Positions 1-6,299 of a stretch of DNA of 13,124 nt are shown here, piece after piece. The notes beneath the pieces were generated by a model. That model was not told the DNA's origin. It made no database searches and saw only the letters and a list, made by a program, of their open reading frames with translations. Source of the stretch: an uncultured Actinomycetes bacterium (GTDB lineage Bacteria > Actinomycetota > Actinomycetes > Nanopelagicales > Nanopelagicaceae); the NCBI GenBank assembly GCA_903901905.1, contig CAIUSQ010000015.1:1-13124 (forward strand), given 5' to 3'. The translations under genes and the position numbers were made by a program. The first letter of the stretch is position 1. The number at the start of each line of letters is the position of its first letter.

Positions 1-635
1 CGATCTTGGAACAACTTAGCCATGATGCGGTGAGTAATTGTTGCACCCACTTGGCTCTTAATGTCATCCCCCACGATTGTAAGACCAGCATCAGCAAACT
101 TCTTTTCCCATTCTGGATCTGATGCGATAAACACTGGAAGCGCGTTAACGAAAGCACAGCCCGCATCAATTGCGCATTGGGCATAGTACTTTGCGGCAAC
201 TTCAGAGCCGACAGGGAGGTAACAGATGAGAACATCTACAGCCTCATCCTTTAGCGCCTTTACGACATCCACAGCTGGTGCATCTGATTCTTTAATGGTC
301 TCCTTGTAATACTTTCCAAGTCCATCATTTGTAACTCCACGAAGAACTGGAACCCCAGTCTTTGATACGTTACTAAATTTAATTGTATTGTTTTCACTTG
401 CCCAGATTGCATCTGCGAGGTCAAGTCCTACCTTCTTTGCATCAACATCAAATGCTGCTACAAACTTAACGCTGGAGATGTGATATCCGCCTACAACGGC
501 ATGCATCAGACCTGGAATCTCCTGATCTATTGCAGCGTCTTTGTAGTACTCGACACCTTGAACTAATGAGTTAGCGCAGTTTCCAACGCCAACGATTGCA
601 ACACGGATGTCGCCTTTACCGGTTGTGATATTCAC
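1..635 (-). CDS. ino1: myo-inositol-1-phosphate synthase, N-terminal 211 residues (cut by window edge)
   Basis: The enzyme converts glucose-6-phosphate to inositol-3-phosphate with NAD as a recycled cofactor. This is the first step to phosphatidylinositol, PI-mannosides and mycothiol in actinobacteria. The reading frame is open from a GTG at 635 to the window start. An NAD-binding Rossmann start is visible at residues 11-30, with the GVGNCANS signature at 16-23. It is followed by the family-typical VEYYKD, the GGYHISSVKFVAAFDVD segment and, near the end, GDDIKSQVGAT. Actinobacterial members are about 360 residues, so roughly 150 C-terminal residues lie outside the window. The GTG sits one base after the stop of the upstream padR-type gene, and a purine-rich GAGAGG lies inside that gene's last codons. 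The two are therefore almost certainly one transcript with coupled translation. The same padR-ino1 pairing is known from mycobacteria (Rv0047c-Rv0046c, recalled). The identification is strong. Confidence 0.95.
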   Translation of the reverse strand, partial: MNITTGKGDIRVAIVGVGNCANSLVQGVEYYKDAAIDQEIPGLMHAVVGGYHISSVKFVAAFDVDAKKVGLDLADAIWASENNTIKFSNVSKTGVPVLRGVTNDGLGKYYKETIKESDAPAVDVVKALKDEAVDVLICYLPVGSEVAAKYYAQCAIDAGCAFVNALPVFIASDPEWEKKFADAGLTIVGDDIKSQVGATITHRIMAKLFQD

Positions 636-636
636 T

Positions 637-1167
637 CTATTTCCTCTCGGTTTTGATCATGTCTTCCAGCCAAGCAATCTCTCGATCAGCTGATTCCAGA
701 GAGTGACGTCGCCACTCTTCTAGATATTTATCGATACCAACGGGTGACTTCTCGAGTTCACCTCGTAGGATTTCTGCTTTCTCCTTAAGGCGACGATGAC
801 GTCCCTCAAGAATTCTCACTCTGTTCTTTGCAGAGGTTGGTCCAAAGAATGCGAAACGAATTTCAAATCCTTCATCTTCCCAAGTTTCAGGGGTAACTGA
901 TTCAGTTAATGATGCAAATTTGCGAGCGCCTAGATCGGTAATCGCATAGACAATGCGTGATCGTCGAGATGTTGATTCAGCGGTTGATTCTGCAATCAGG
1001 CCAGCCTCCATCATTCGACGAAGCTGTGGGTAGAGAACAGAAAATGAGAGGGCGCGAAAAGGTCCAAAGATTGCGCCCATTCTCTTTCGCAGTTCATAGC
1101 CATGAAGTGGGCTCTGTGAGAGCAGTCCAAGGAGTGCGAATTCGAGGGACTCAGAACGTGAGCGCAT
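637..1167 (-). CDS. PadR-family transcriptional regulator
   Basis: This 176-residue protein is a DNA-binding regulator. Residues 5-80 form the PadR winged helix (LEFALLGLLSQSPLHGYELRKRM, then SVLYPQLRRMMEAGLI). Residues 95-172 form a charged helical C-terminal domain of the Vir_act_alpha_C type used for dimerisation. Length is normal for two-domain PadR proteins. The ATG at 1165-1167 is preceded on its own strand by GGGGAAGGTAGG, a plausible ribosome site. It is the first gene of a two-gene operon with ino1, whose GTG follows its TAG by one base. A control role over inositol synthesis is inferred from this arrangement. A perfect ATGT-11N-ACAT palindrome lies 57 bases upstream of its start and is the obvious candidate for autoregulation. 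The effector is unknown. Confidence 0.9.
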   Translation of the reverse strand: MRSRSESLEFALLGLLSQSPLHGYELRKRMGAIFGPFRALSFSVLYPQLRRMMEAGLIAESTAESTSRRSRIVYAITDLGARKFASLTESVTPETWEDEGFEIRFAFFGPTSAKNRVRILEGRHRRLKEKAEILRGELEKSPVGIDKYLEEWRRHSLESADREIAWLEDMIKTERK

Positions 1168-1223
1168 CTCGACCTACCTTCCCCAAAAGAGCTCTGCGGT
1201 TTGTGATTTCACTACTCCGCTGT

Positions 1224-1242
1224 ATGTATCGACTCGATACAT
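1224..1242. promoter_or_regulatory. Perfect 19-base palindrome, candidate PadR operator
   Basis: ATGTATCGACTCGATACAT is a perfect inverted repeat of two 9-base arms around a single central base, lying between the divergent padR gene and the nuclease-like gene. PadR-family operators commonly carry ATGT...ACAT ends, which match here. On the minus strand a weak promoter (TTACCT, 17 bases, ATACAT) would overlap the palindrome. On the plus strand a TAATCT -10 candidate at 1250-1255 would place it near the -35 position. Binding could therefore affect both directions. Palindromy is directly seen; the binding protein is inferred from position. Confidence 0.6.
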
Positions 1243-1266
1243 CGAAAGGTAATCTAATCGGATATA

Positions 1267-1352
1267 GCCTGAGAAGGCAACCCGGGCGCGCCCAAAGGGG
1301 GTATCGGCTCGGCCTTAGCGACTGTGTCAGTGGTTGCATAGACAATAAGGCC
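1267..1352 (+). promoter_or_regulatory. Leader with four alternating complementary segments before the nuclease gene
   Basis: Four segments alternate: GCCT (1267-1270), AGGC (1275-1278), GCCT within GGCCTTA (1311-1317), and AGGC within TAAGGCC (1346-1352). Segments 1:2 form a hairpin with loop GAGA. Segments 2:3 pair as AAGGC/GCCTT. Segments 3:4 pair as a perfect 7-base stem ending directly at the ATG and burying the only Shine-Dalgarno-like AAGG. A small ACTG-TGT-CAGT hairpin (around 1321-1330) lies inside the 3:4 loop, and a GGGCGCGCCC palindrome (1284-1293) lies inside the 2:3 loop. Mutually exclusive pairs of this kind resemble attenuators or riboswitch expression platforms. It only matters as RNA if transcription starts upstream of about 1267; a leaderless start at 1353 (GACAAT then 6 bases) is an alternative. 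Confidence 0.35.
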
Positions 1353-2030
1353 ATGATTAAACCTGCAAAGCCTGCTCGCGAGAATATCTCGCCCTCTGAC
1401 CTTACTTTCGGCCTATCAACCTGTAAGAGATGCCTTTGGATTAAGTACTGGTACAAAGTGATTATGCCCGGGGCTTTCCCATTGGTCGGAACGATGGCCG
1501 CACTTCAAGAAGAGCATTTTCAAGGCGCAGATATGCCAACGATTGATCCCTCACTTCGCCCCGGAACAGTTACTAAATGGGGCGAATGGGTCAAAAGTAA
1601 ACCGCTGGTGGTTAATGGCGTGGAAACTCGTTGGAGAATTTTGGGCAAATACGATCTGGTCTCAACTAACGAGGATGGCACTATCGGATTGATCGACTGC
1701 AAAGTCTCAGATAGTCAAAGAGATACAGGCCAGTTCTACTCGCCCCAACTTGAGGCATATGCGTATGCTCTTGAAAATCCAACGGCTGGAAAAGTCCAAA
1801 ACGTAGCTTCCATGGGCTTGCTCGTTTGGAAGCCAACTCAAGCCATTGGAACCTCAGTCGATGGATATGGATTTGGAGTATTTCAAAAGTACATCTCAGT
1901 GGAGCGGGACCAGGAGAATTTTCTGAAGGTGATTGGTGAGTTCATAACCGTACTTGAAGGCGACCTGCCAGAGGCTGGAGCAGAGTGTGGAACGTGTAAC
2001 TATTTAGTTGCCCGCAATGCGCTGAATTAA
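1353..2030 (+). CDS. PD-(D/E)XK nuclease superfamily protein (RecB/Cas4-like) with two CxxC pairs
   Basis: This is a 225-residue putative nuclease of unknown pathway. The fold is read from the ordered motifs GKYD (Asp101), IDCK (Asp115 and Lys117) and QLEAY (Gln132 and Tyr136), which match the RecB-type PD-(D/E)XK active site followed by motif QxxxY. Two cysteine pairs flank the core: Cys24/Cys27 near the N terminus and Cys212/Cys215 near the C terminus. That placement recalls Cas4 and AddB proteins, where N- and C-terminal cysteines hold an iron-sulfur cluster; here zinc is equally possible. I chose the ATG at 1353 because the open frame continues upstream only into the antisense of padR and the intergenic hairpins. 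There is no neighbouring cas or recombination gene, so a CRISPR role is not supported. It may be a housekeeping DNA repair protein. The nuclease fold is fairly sure; substrate is unknown. Confidence 0.8.
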   Translation: MIKPAKPARENISPSDLTFGLSTCKRCLWIKYWYKVIMPGAFPLVGTMAALQEEHFQGADMPTIDPSLRPGTVTKWGEWVKSKPLVVNGVETRWRILGKYDLVSTNEDGTIGLIDCKVSDSQRDTGQFYSPQLEAYAYALENPTAGKVQNVASMGLLVWKPTQAIGTSVDGYGFGVFQKYISVERDQENFLKVIGEFITVLEGDLPEAGAECGTCNYLVARNALN

Positions 2031-2039
2031 ACCCAACTT

Positions 2040-2057
2040 AAGAGGATTACTCCTCTT
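2040..2057. terminator. Hairpin between convergent genes, possible weak terminator
   Basis: AAGAGGA-TTAC-TCCTCTT is a perfect 7-base stem with a 4-base loop. It sits just after the nuclease gene stop and overlaps the stop codon of the convergent acyltransferase gene. The position suits bidirectional termination. Neither side has a convincing run of T after the stem, and part of the stem is the coding sequence for the acyltransferase's C-terminal glutamates. It may therefore only be a 3' end stabiliser or chance. Confidence 0.3.
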
Positions 2058-2739
2058 CTTCAACCTTCCCAAGCCTTACTTTTTTAGGCGCATAAGTATC
2101 AACATACTCTTGCCCAGATAACTGCCCAATAGCCATCATGATTTTATCGGCAACATCTCGTAGGTGTTCTAAATCCGTTGGATCACCTTCAAAATACATT
2201 GGCTCTCCAAAGCTCATACCAACTCTTTTAACATTCGGAATAACTTGCCCAGTTGGTTGAATCTTGTCGGTATCAAACATTGCAACTGGAATTACAGGCG
2301 CACCTGATTCAATAGCAAGGCGTGCAATTCCGGTACGTGCTTTATATAGCCGGCCATCGGGAGATCTCGTTCCCTCTGGATAGATACCAAGGCATGCACC
2401 ATCTGATAAAACCTTGAGTCCAGTTATCAGGGCGGCTTCACTTCGGCGACCGCCAGAGCGATCTACAGGTACTTGACCTAAGGCAATGAAAGTTAATTTC
2501 TTTAGTAAGCCCTTTGGTCCTGGTGAGGTGAAGTACTCACTTTTAGCTAGAAAAGTTACCTTACGAGGAACGACCATCGGCATGAAAATTGAATCACTAA
2601 ATGAAAGGTGATTAGAAGCAATTATGAGCGGCCCTTTAGCTGGAACATTGCGAAGGCCACGAACCTTTGGCCGAAAGGCGAGCATAAGAAAGGGGGTCAA
2701 AAATGCTCGTAAAGCACCGTATGGCAGATTGTTCAGCAC
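2047..2739 (-). CDS. plsC: 1-acylglycerol-3-phosphate O-acyltransferase (PlsC family)
   Basis: The enzyme transfers an acyl chain to lysophosphatidic acid at the inner face of the membrane to make phosphatidic acid, the precursor of all glycerophospholipids. The protein has 230 residues, normal for the family. Motif I NHLSFSD places the catalytic His44 and Asp49. Motif III YPEGTRS (120-126) binds the phosphate, and a motif IV-like VIPVAM follows near 151-156. A hydrophobic N-terminal stretch (about residues 9-22) may associate with the membrane. The C terminus ends in four glutamates. The start is a GTG at 2737-2739, preceded by TAAATT exactly 6 bases upstream. That suggests a leaderless transcript, although a GGAG is also present only 2 bases before the start. 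Its placement near the SRPBCC, fadD15 and pimB' genes parallels mycobacterial Rv2182c. Acyl specificity cannot be read from sequence. Confidence 0.92.
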   Translation of the reverse strand: MLNNLPYGALRAFLTPFLMLAFRPKVRGLRNVPAKGPLIIASNHLSFSDSIFMPMVVPRKVTFLAKSEYFTSPGPKGLLKKLTFIALGQVPVDRSGGRRSEAALITGLKVLSDGACLGIYPEGTRSPDGRLYKARTGIARLAIESGAPVIPVAMFDTDKIQPTGQVIPNVKRVGMSFGEPMYFEGDPTDLEHLRDVADKIMMAIGQLSGQEYVDTYAPKKVRLGKVEEEE

Positions 2740-2745
2740 TGCTCC

Positions 2746-2751
2746 AATTTA
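2746..2751 (-). promoter_or_regulatory. -10-like hexamer for plsC, leaderless candidate
   Basis: On the minus strand TAAATT fits TANNNT and is followed by 6 bases (GGAGCA) and then the GTG start. A transcript beginning at this hexamer's normal distance would start at the start codon itself. A second possible hexamer, TAGACT, lies a few bases further upstream and would give a leader of about 6 bases or more. No clear -35 was found. Confidence 0.4.
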
Positions 2752-2783
2752 CAGTCTATTGACGGTTATGACACCATCGGAGG

Positions 2784-3068
2784 GTGAGCGAGCATGCAAA
2801 AAGCCCTGATGAGTTCGATGAGGAGGATCTGATCCGCTCAGAGTTTGACTCAATAGTTTCGGGCCTGTCCTTAGATGAGTCCGCTCCTAATACTTATCTT
2901 GATGATCTAGAGCACATAGAAAAAATGGAGGCTCAGAACTTAGGTGAAGGTTTTACTCCACCTAATCCCCCACGTGCAAATCCAATTGATTTATTTCGAT
3001 CCGCAAAAATCGCAATCAAGCGTTGGTTCAATCGCCCTTATCGCGACGATAATGGCGCTAACTTGTAA
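2784..3068 (+). CDS. Small acidic protein of unknown function
   Basis: I do not recognise a named family. The 94-residue product has an acidic N-terminal two thirds (DEFDEEDLIRSEFD, then the phrase GLSLDESAPNTYLDDLE), a proline-rich joint (TPPNPPRANP, about 58-67) and a short basic aromatic tail with IKRWFNRPYR (about 78-87). The split between an acidic body and a basic aromatic end suggests a small adaptor or membrane-surface peptide, but this is only an impression. The GTG at 2784 is the only start available before an in-frame stop just upstream. A strong GGAGG directly abuts it with zero spacing, which is unusual. The gene ends with TAA at 3066-3068, and the convergent glucokinase stop begins at the next base. 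The long open frame and biased composition make it likely real, but the start is uncertain. Confidence 0.65.
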   Translation: MSEHAKSPDEFDEEDLIRSEFDSIVSGLSLDESAPNTYLDDLEHIEKMEAQNLGEGFTPPNPPRANPIDLFRSAKIAIKRWFNRPYRDDNGANL

Positions 3069-4013
3069 CTATCCTCGGGCTAAATCTGCAACTCCCACTA
3101 ACCCCGCATCGTTACCTAACTCTGCTGCAATCAACAATGGATAAGGGTGCTTACCAGAATAGGGCATTTCTCGTTCAAGTGATTCACGCGTTGGCGCTAG
3201 TAAAATCTCTCCAGCATCGATAACTCCTCCACCAATAACAACACATGCTGGATCCAATAAAACTACAAGAGAAGCTATCCCGGCTCCAAGCCATTGACCA
3301 GTTGTATTAAAGGCTGCAAGTGCAACCGGATCGCCCTCTTGTGCGGCTTGAGTAACGATCGGCCCGGTTAAACCGGCAACAGTTCCATCGCCTCGTGACA
3401 AAAGATTTCTTGCCGCTTCAGGGCGTGCATTAACTGCTTCACGAGCATGTCTAAGCAAAGCATTACCAGATGCATATTGTTCGAAACATCCACGTGCACC
3501 ACATCCACAGATTTGGCCTTTAGGTACAACTCGCATATGGCCAAATTCAGCAGCAGAACCATAGGCGCCTCTATAGATCTGACCATCGACAACGATTCCG
3601 CCACCAATTCCTGTACCAACGGTCAACATCATTATGTGATTTTGCTTGCGACCAGCACCAAACTTTGCCTCTCCCCATGCAGCAGCGTTTGCATCGTTTT
3701 CAATAACAACAGGTAAACCGATCAATGATTTCAATTCAAAATCAAGGTCTACATCGTTCCAGTCTGCAATATTAGGTGTTGCCAACATTGTTTTTCTATC
3801 GGAGGATACAATTCCAGCTGCGCCAACTCCCACGCTAATAACTTTATGTTTAGCCATTAACTCTTTTACTGTTTCAGCAATTGTTTGAGTTAATGCTTTC
3901 CCACCTTGACGCGGTGTATCTTTCCTGGCACGTGCCAGCACCGCTCCGTTTTCATCGACAACACCGCCGAGAACTTTCGTTCCACCGACATCGATGCCAA
4001 TCGATAAGCCCAC
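3069..4013 (-). CDS. glk: ROK-family glucokinase
   Basis: The enzyme phosphorylates glucose with ATP to glucose-6-phosphate, which feeds glycolysis and is also the substrate of Ino1. The 314-residue protein starts with the phosphate-binding IGIDVGGTK (5-13). It carries the sugar-binding ENDANAAAWGE (about 108-118), TVGTGIGGGIV, the EFGHM motif with a metal-ligand His, and the ROK zinc motif CGCGARGCFEQ beginning near residue 168. No N-terminal DNA-binding helix-turn-helix is present, so it is a kinase rather than a ROK repressor. The GTG start at 4011-4013 follows the stop of the SRPBCC gene by 4 bases, so the two form an operon driven from upstream of 4455. Its stop abuts the stop of the convergent small gene with no base between. 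In Streptomyces the glkA glucokinase is recalled in a similar neighbourhood. Confidence 0.93.
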   Translation of the reverse strand: MGLSIGIDVGGTKVLGGVVDENGAVLARARKDTPRQGGKALTQTIAETVKELMAKHKVISVGVGAAGIVSSDRKTMLATPNIADWNDVDLDFELKSLIGLPVVIENDANAAAWGEAKFGAGRKQNHIMMLTVGTGIGGGIVVDGQIYRGAYGSAAEFGHMRVVPKGQICGCGARGCFEQYASGNALLRHAREAVNARPEAARNLLSRGDGTVAGLTGPIVTQAAQEGDPVALAAFNTTGQWLGAGIASLVVLLDPACVVIGGGVIDAGEILLAPTRESLEREMPYSGKHPYPLLIAAELGNDAGLVGVADLARG

Positions 4014-4017
4014 GAAT

Positions 4018-4455
4018 TTAACTCTCTAGATGTGTTTTAAGTTGAGCCAGCGCGGCATCGATTGTCGCCTTCTCAGCTTTCTTTCGCATCATCTCTGGAA
4101 TAGACATAGAAAGCGAGACGCCTAACTCATAAGTAACTTCTGTAGTATCAGAATCAATGCTCTTGAATGTATAAGCGCCATCCATACTGGTCAGTAGGTC
4201 TGCCTCATCTAGTGAAAAGATTATCTTTTCTGGCGCTTGGCTCCAGTCGTAATCCAAAACGACGCGATCTTTCATCATTCCTGCATCGATACTCATCTTA
4301 ATTTTTGTGATGCGACCTTGATCATCTGTTTCGAGGCTCTCAGCAGATTTAATCTGCGATGACCACTCAGGATACTTGTCTAGCTCTGCCATGGTCTTCT
4401 GGATATCTGAAATTGGTGCCTCAATGATGACTGTGGATTGACTGAATTCGCTCAT
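4018..4455 (-). CDS. SRPBCC / START-like (polyketide cyclase family) protein
   Basis: This 145-residue single-domain protein has the SRPBCC pattern: an N-terminal strand STVIIEAPISDI, a helix with KYPEWSSQIKSAE, a middle series of strands (ITKIKMSIDAG, RVVLDYDWSQAPEKIIFSL, GAYTFKSIDSDTTEVTYELGVSL) and a C-terminal helix that would close a hydrophobic pocket. Such proteins bind lipids or hydrophobic ligands. The ligand here is unknown, but its position between glk and the divergent fadD15 gene, as with the SRPBCC protein Rv2185c near fadD15 in M. tuberculosis (recalled), points to lipid metabolism. The ATG at 4453-4455 is preceded on its strand by TAGCCT and 6 bases with no ribosome site, which suggests a leaderless message. 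It is the first gene of an operon with glk. Confidence 0.85.
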   Translation of the reverse strand: MSEFSQSTVIIEAPISDIQKTMAELDKYPEWSSQIKSAESLETDDQGRITKIKMSIDAGMMKDRVVLDYDWSQAPEKIIFSLDEADLLTSMDGAYTFKSIDSDTTEVTYELGVSLSMSIPEMMRKKAEKATIDAALAQLKTHLES

Positions 4456-4511
4456 GGGAGAAGGCTACCCTCTTCCCCTTTTCTCATCTGCCACGCTAGC
4501 GTTCTCCCATG
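4453..4511. promoter_or_regulatory. Divergent leaderless promoters arranged as a 17-base inverted repeat
   Basis: The gap between the SRPBCC gene and fadD15 is bounded by two arms, 4453-4469 and 4495-4511, that match at 15 of 17 positions when one is reversed. Each arm reads -10-like hexamer (TAGCCT on minus, TAGCGT on plus), then TCTCCC, then the ATG. Both start codons thus lie exactly 6 bases after a TANNNT hexamer and neither has a ribosome site. The symmetry includes the promoters and the start codons. It could also be an operator for a dimeric regulator acting on both genes. Confidence 0.55.
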
Positions 4512-6299
4512 AATGAAATCACCGTCCCAGCACTTGTTCCTGCCTCTGCTGCAGGAAATCTCACAAATCTAATCACTGAACGCGCATGGTTTGAGCCAGA
4601 GCGCATAACAATGTCCCGACCACTTGGTGAGGGATGGCAACCCGTTACTGCAAAAGAGGTTGAAGAAGAGATTCGAGCAACCGCTAAGGGATTAATCGCT
4701 AGTGGTATTCAGATTGGTGATCGCGTAGCGATTATGGCTCGTACTCGATATGAGTGGACGATTTTAGATTTTGCAACATGGTTTGCAGGCGGTGTAGTCG
4801 TTCCAATTTTTGATACCTCTTCTGCCGAACAGATCGATTGGATTCTCAATGACTCTCATTCAGTTGCAATCATTGTAGAAACGCCAGCTTTGCGTGAATT
4901 AGTACAGACTGTATTGCCTTCACATACAAAGAATGTTTGGGCCATGACTGATGATGTTCTTGCAGTCTTAAAAGAGGCTGGAAAAAACATTAGCGATGAA
5001 GAAGTCGATCGTCGCCGTAACGCACTTGTTCCAAAGACTGTTGCAACTTTAATCTATACATCTGGAACCACTGGCAAACCAAAAGGTGTCCAGTTAACTC
5101 ACGGAAATTTCCACTCGGAGTGTGGAAACGTCGTACAAGGTGCAAGTGAGCTCTTCCTAAAACCTGGTGGCTCCACACTTCTTTTCCTTCCAGTTGCACA
5201 CGTCTTTGGTCGAATGGTTCAGATTGGATCAATTACTGCAGGTCTGCACTTGGCTCACTGCAGTGATCCTGTCGGCAGATTGCCTATGGACCTTGCATCA
5301 TTTAAGCCAACCTTCGTGCTTGCTGTTCCTCGTATCTTTGAAAAGATTTATAACGGCGCCGAAGCAAAAGCAGAGGCAGCAGGAAAAGGAAATATCTTTA
5401 GAAAAGCAGCCGCAGTTGCGATTGCTTATTCAGAGGCCCTTGATAAAAAATCTGTTTCTCCAATTCTAAAATTAAAGCATGGCCTCTTTGACAAACTGGT
5501 TTACAGCAAGATCAGACATGGCATGGGTGGAAAGGTTGAAGCAGCTATTTCCGGTGGCGCACCACTTGGTACACGGTTGGGACACTTCTACCGCGGTATA
5601 GGCGTAACGATTCTGGAAGGGTATGGATTAACTGAGACAACAGCAGGGGCGACTTTGAATTTGTATGGCGCACACCGTGTTGGTTCTGTGGGACGACCTA
5701 TTCCTGGTACTTCAATAAAGATTGCAGAAGACGGTGAAGTTTTAATTCGTGGTCCAATTGTTATGGATGGCTATTGGCAAAATGATGCAGCAAATGCTGA
5801 AGTATTTACCTCCGAGCGTTGGTTTCAGACCGGTGATCTAGGAAAACTAGATGATGAAGGATTCCTGTACATCGTTGGGCGCAAGAAAGAGATCATCGTT
5901 ACAGCCGGTGGAAAGAATGTCGCCCCTGCAGTTCTTGAAGACCGACTTCGTGCTCATCCACTTGTGAGCCAGTGCTTGGTCGTTGGTGATAATCAACCGT
6001 TTATCGCAGCATTGGTAACAATTGATCCAGATGCCATTAAGAGCTGGATTGCAAATAATAAAAAGGATGGAGCAACAATCGCCGATTTGGTCAATGATCC
6101 AGATCTTGTTTCAGCGATCCAAACTGCAGTCGATGAAGCAAACAAGGCTGTTAGCCGAGCCGAATCAATTCGAAAGTTCACAATCTTGTCAACCGATTTC
6201 ACGATCGCTGGCGGACATTTGACTGCAAAACTATCCGTGAAACGACATGTCGTTGCGAAGGAGTTTGCTAAAGAGATAGAAGCATTATTTGCAACGTGA
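4509..6299 (+). CDS. fadD15: Long-chain acyl-CoA synthetase (AMP-forming, FadD15-like)
   Basis: The enzyme activates fatty acids with ATP and CoA to acyl-CoA for lipid synthesis or degradation. The 596-residue protein is full length for this class. It has the AMP-binding P-loop TSGTTGKPKG (about 184-193), the GYGLTE motif near 372, the YWQND and TGD motifs (the latter near 441), the hinge IVGRKKEIIVTAGGKN, and a C-terminal TAKLSVKRH with the lysine expected for adenylation. The long insert before GYGLTE, including PVAHVFGRM and ISGGAPLG, is typical of long-chain enzymes of the FadD15 type. The ATG at 4509 has no ribosome site but a TAGCGT hexamer 6 bases upstream. The gene ends in a GTGA overlap with the histidine kinase gene, so the two are translationally coupled. 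Fatty acid chain preference cannot be read. Confidence 0.94.
   Translation: MNEITVPALVPASAAGNLTNLITERAWFEPERITMSRPLGEGWQPVTAKEVEEEIRATAKGLIASGIQIGDRVAIMARTRYEWTILDFATWFAGGVVVPIFDTSSAEQIDWILNDSHSVAIIVETPALRELVQTVLPSHTKNVWAMTDDVLAVLKEAGKNISDEEVDRRRNALVPKTVATLIYTSGTTGKPKGVQLTHGNFHSECGNVVQGASELFLKPGGSTLLFLPVAHVFGRMVQIGSITAGLHLAHCSDPVGRLPMDLASFKPTFVLAVPRIFEKIYNGAEAKAEAAGKGNIFRKAAAVAIAYSEALDKKSVSPILKLKHGLFDKLVYSKIRHGMGGKVEAAISGGAPLGTRLGHFYRGIGVTILEGYGLTETTAGATLNLYGAHRVGSVGRPIPGTSIKIAEDGEVLIRGPIVMDGYWQNDAANAEVFTSERWFQTGDLGKLDDEGFLYIVGRKKEIIVTAGGKNVAPAVLEDRLRAHPLVSQCLVVGDNQPFIAALVTIDPDAIKSWIANNKKDGATIADLVNDPDLVSAIQTAVDEANKAVSRAESIRKFTILSTDFTIAGGHLTAKLSVKRHVVAKEFAKEIEALFAT

Noticed and set aside
957..1352. 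Upstream extension of the nuclease open frame to an ATG at 957
   Set aside because: It runs antisense through the padR gene and across the intergenic palindrome and hairpins; the protein before residue Met at 1353 has no family character.
1151..1456. Minus-strand open frame across the padR-nuclease gap
   Set aside because: It has no recognisable protein character and lies opposite the nuclease gene and the regulatory gap.
1353..2030. Cas4 of a CRISPR adaptation module
   Set aside because: No cas1 or cas2 neighbour and no repeat-spacer array is present; the cysteine layout is CxxC plus CxxC rather than the usual single plus three.
2794..2832. ATG at 2794 as a start for the small gene
   Set aside because: It is in another frame and reaches a stop after about a dozen codons.
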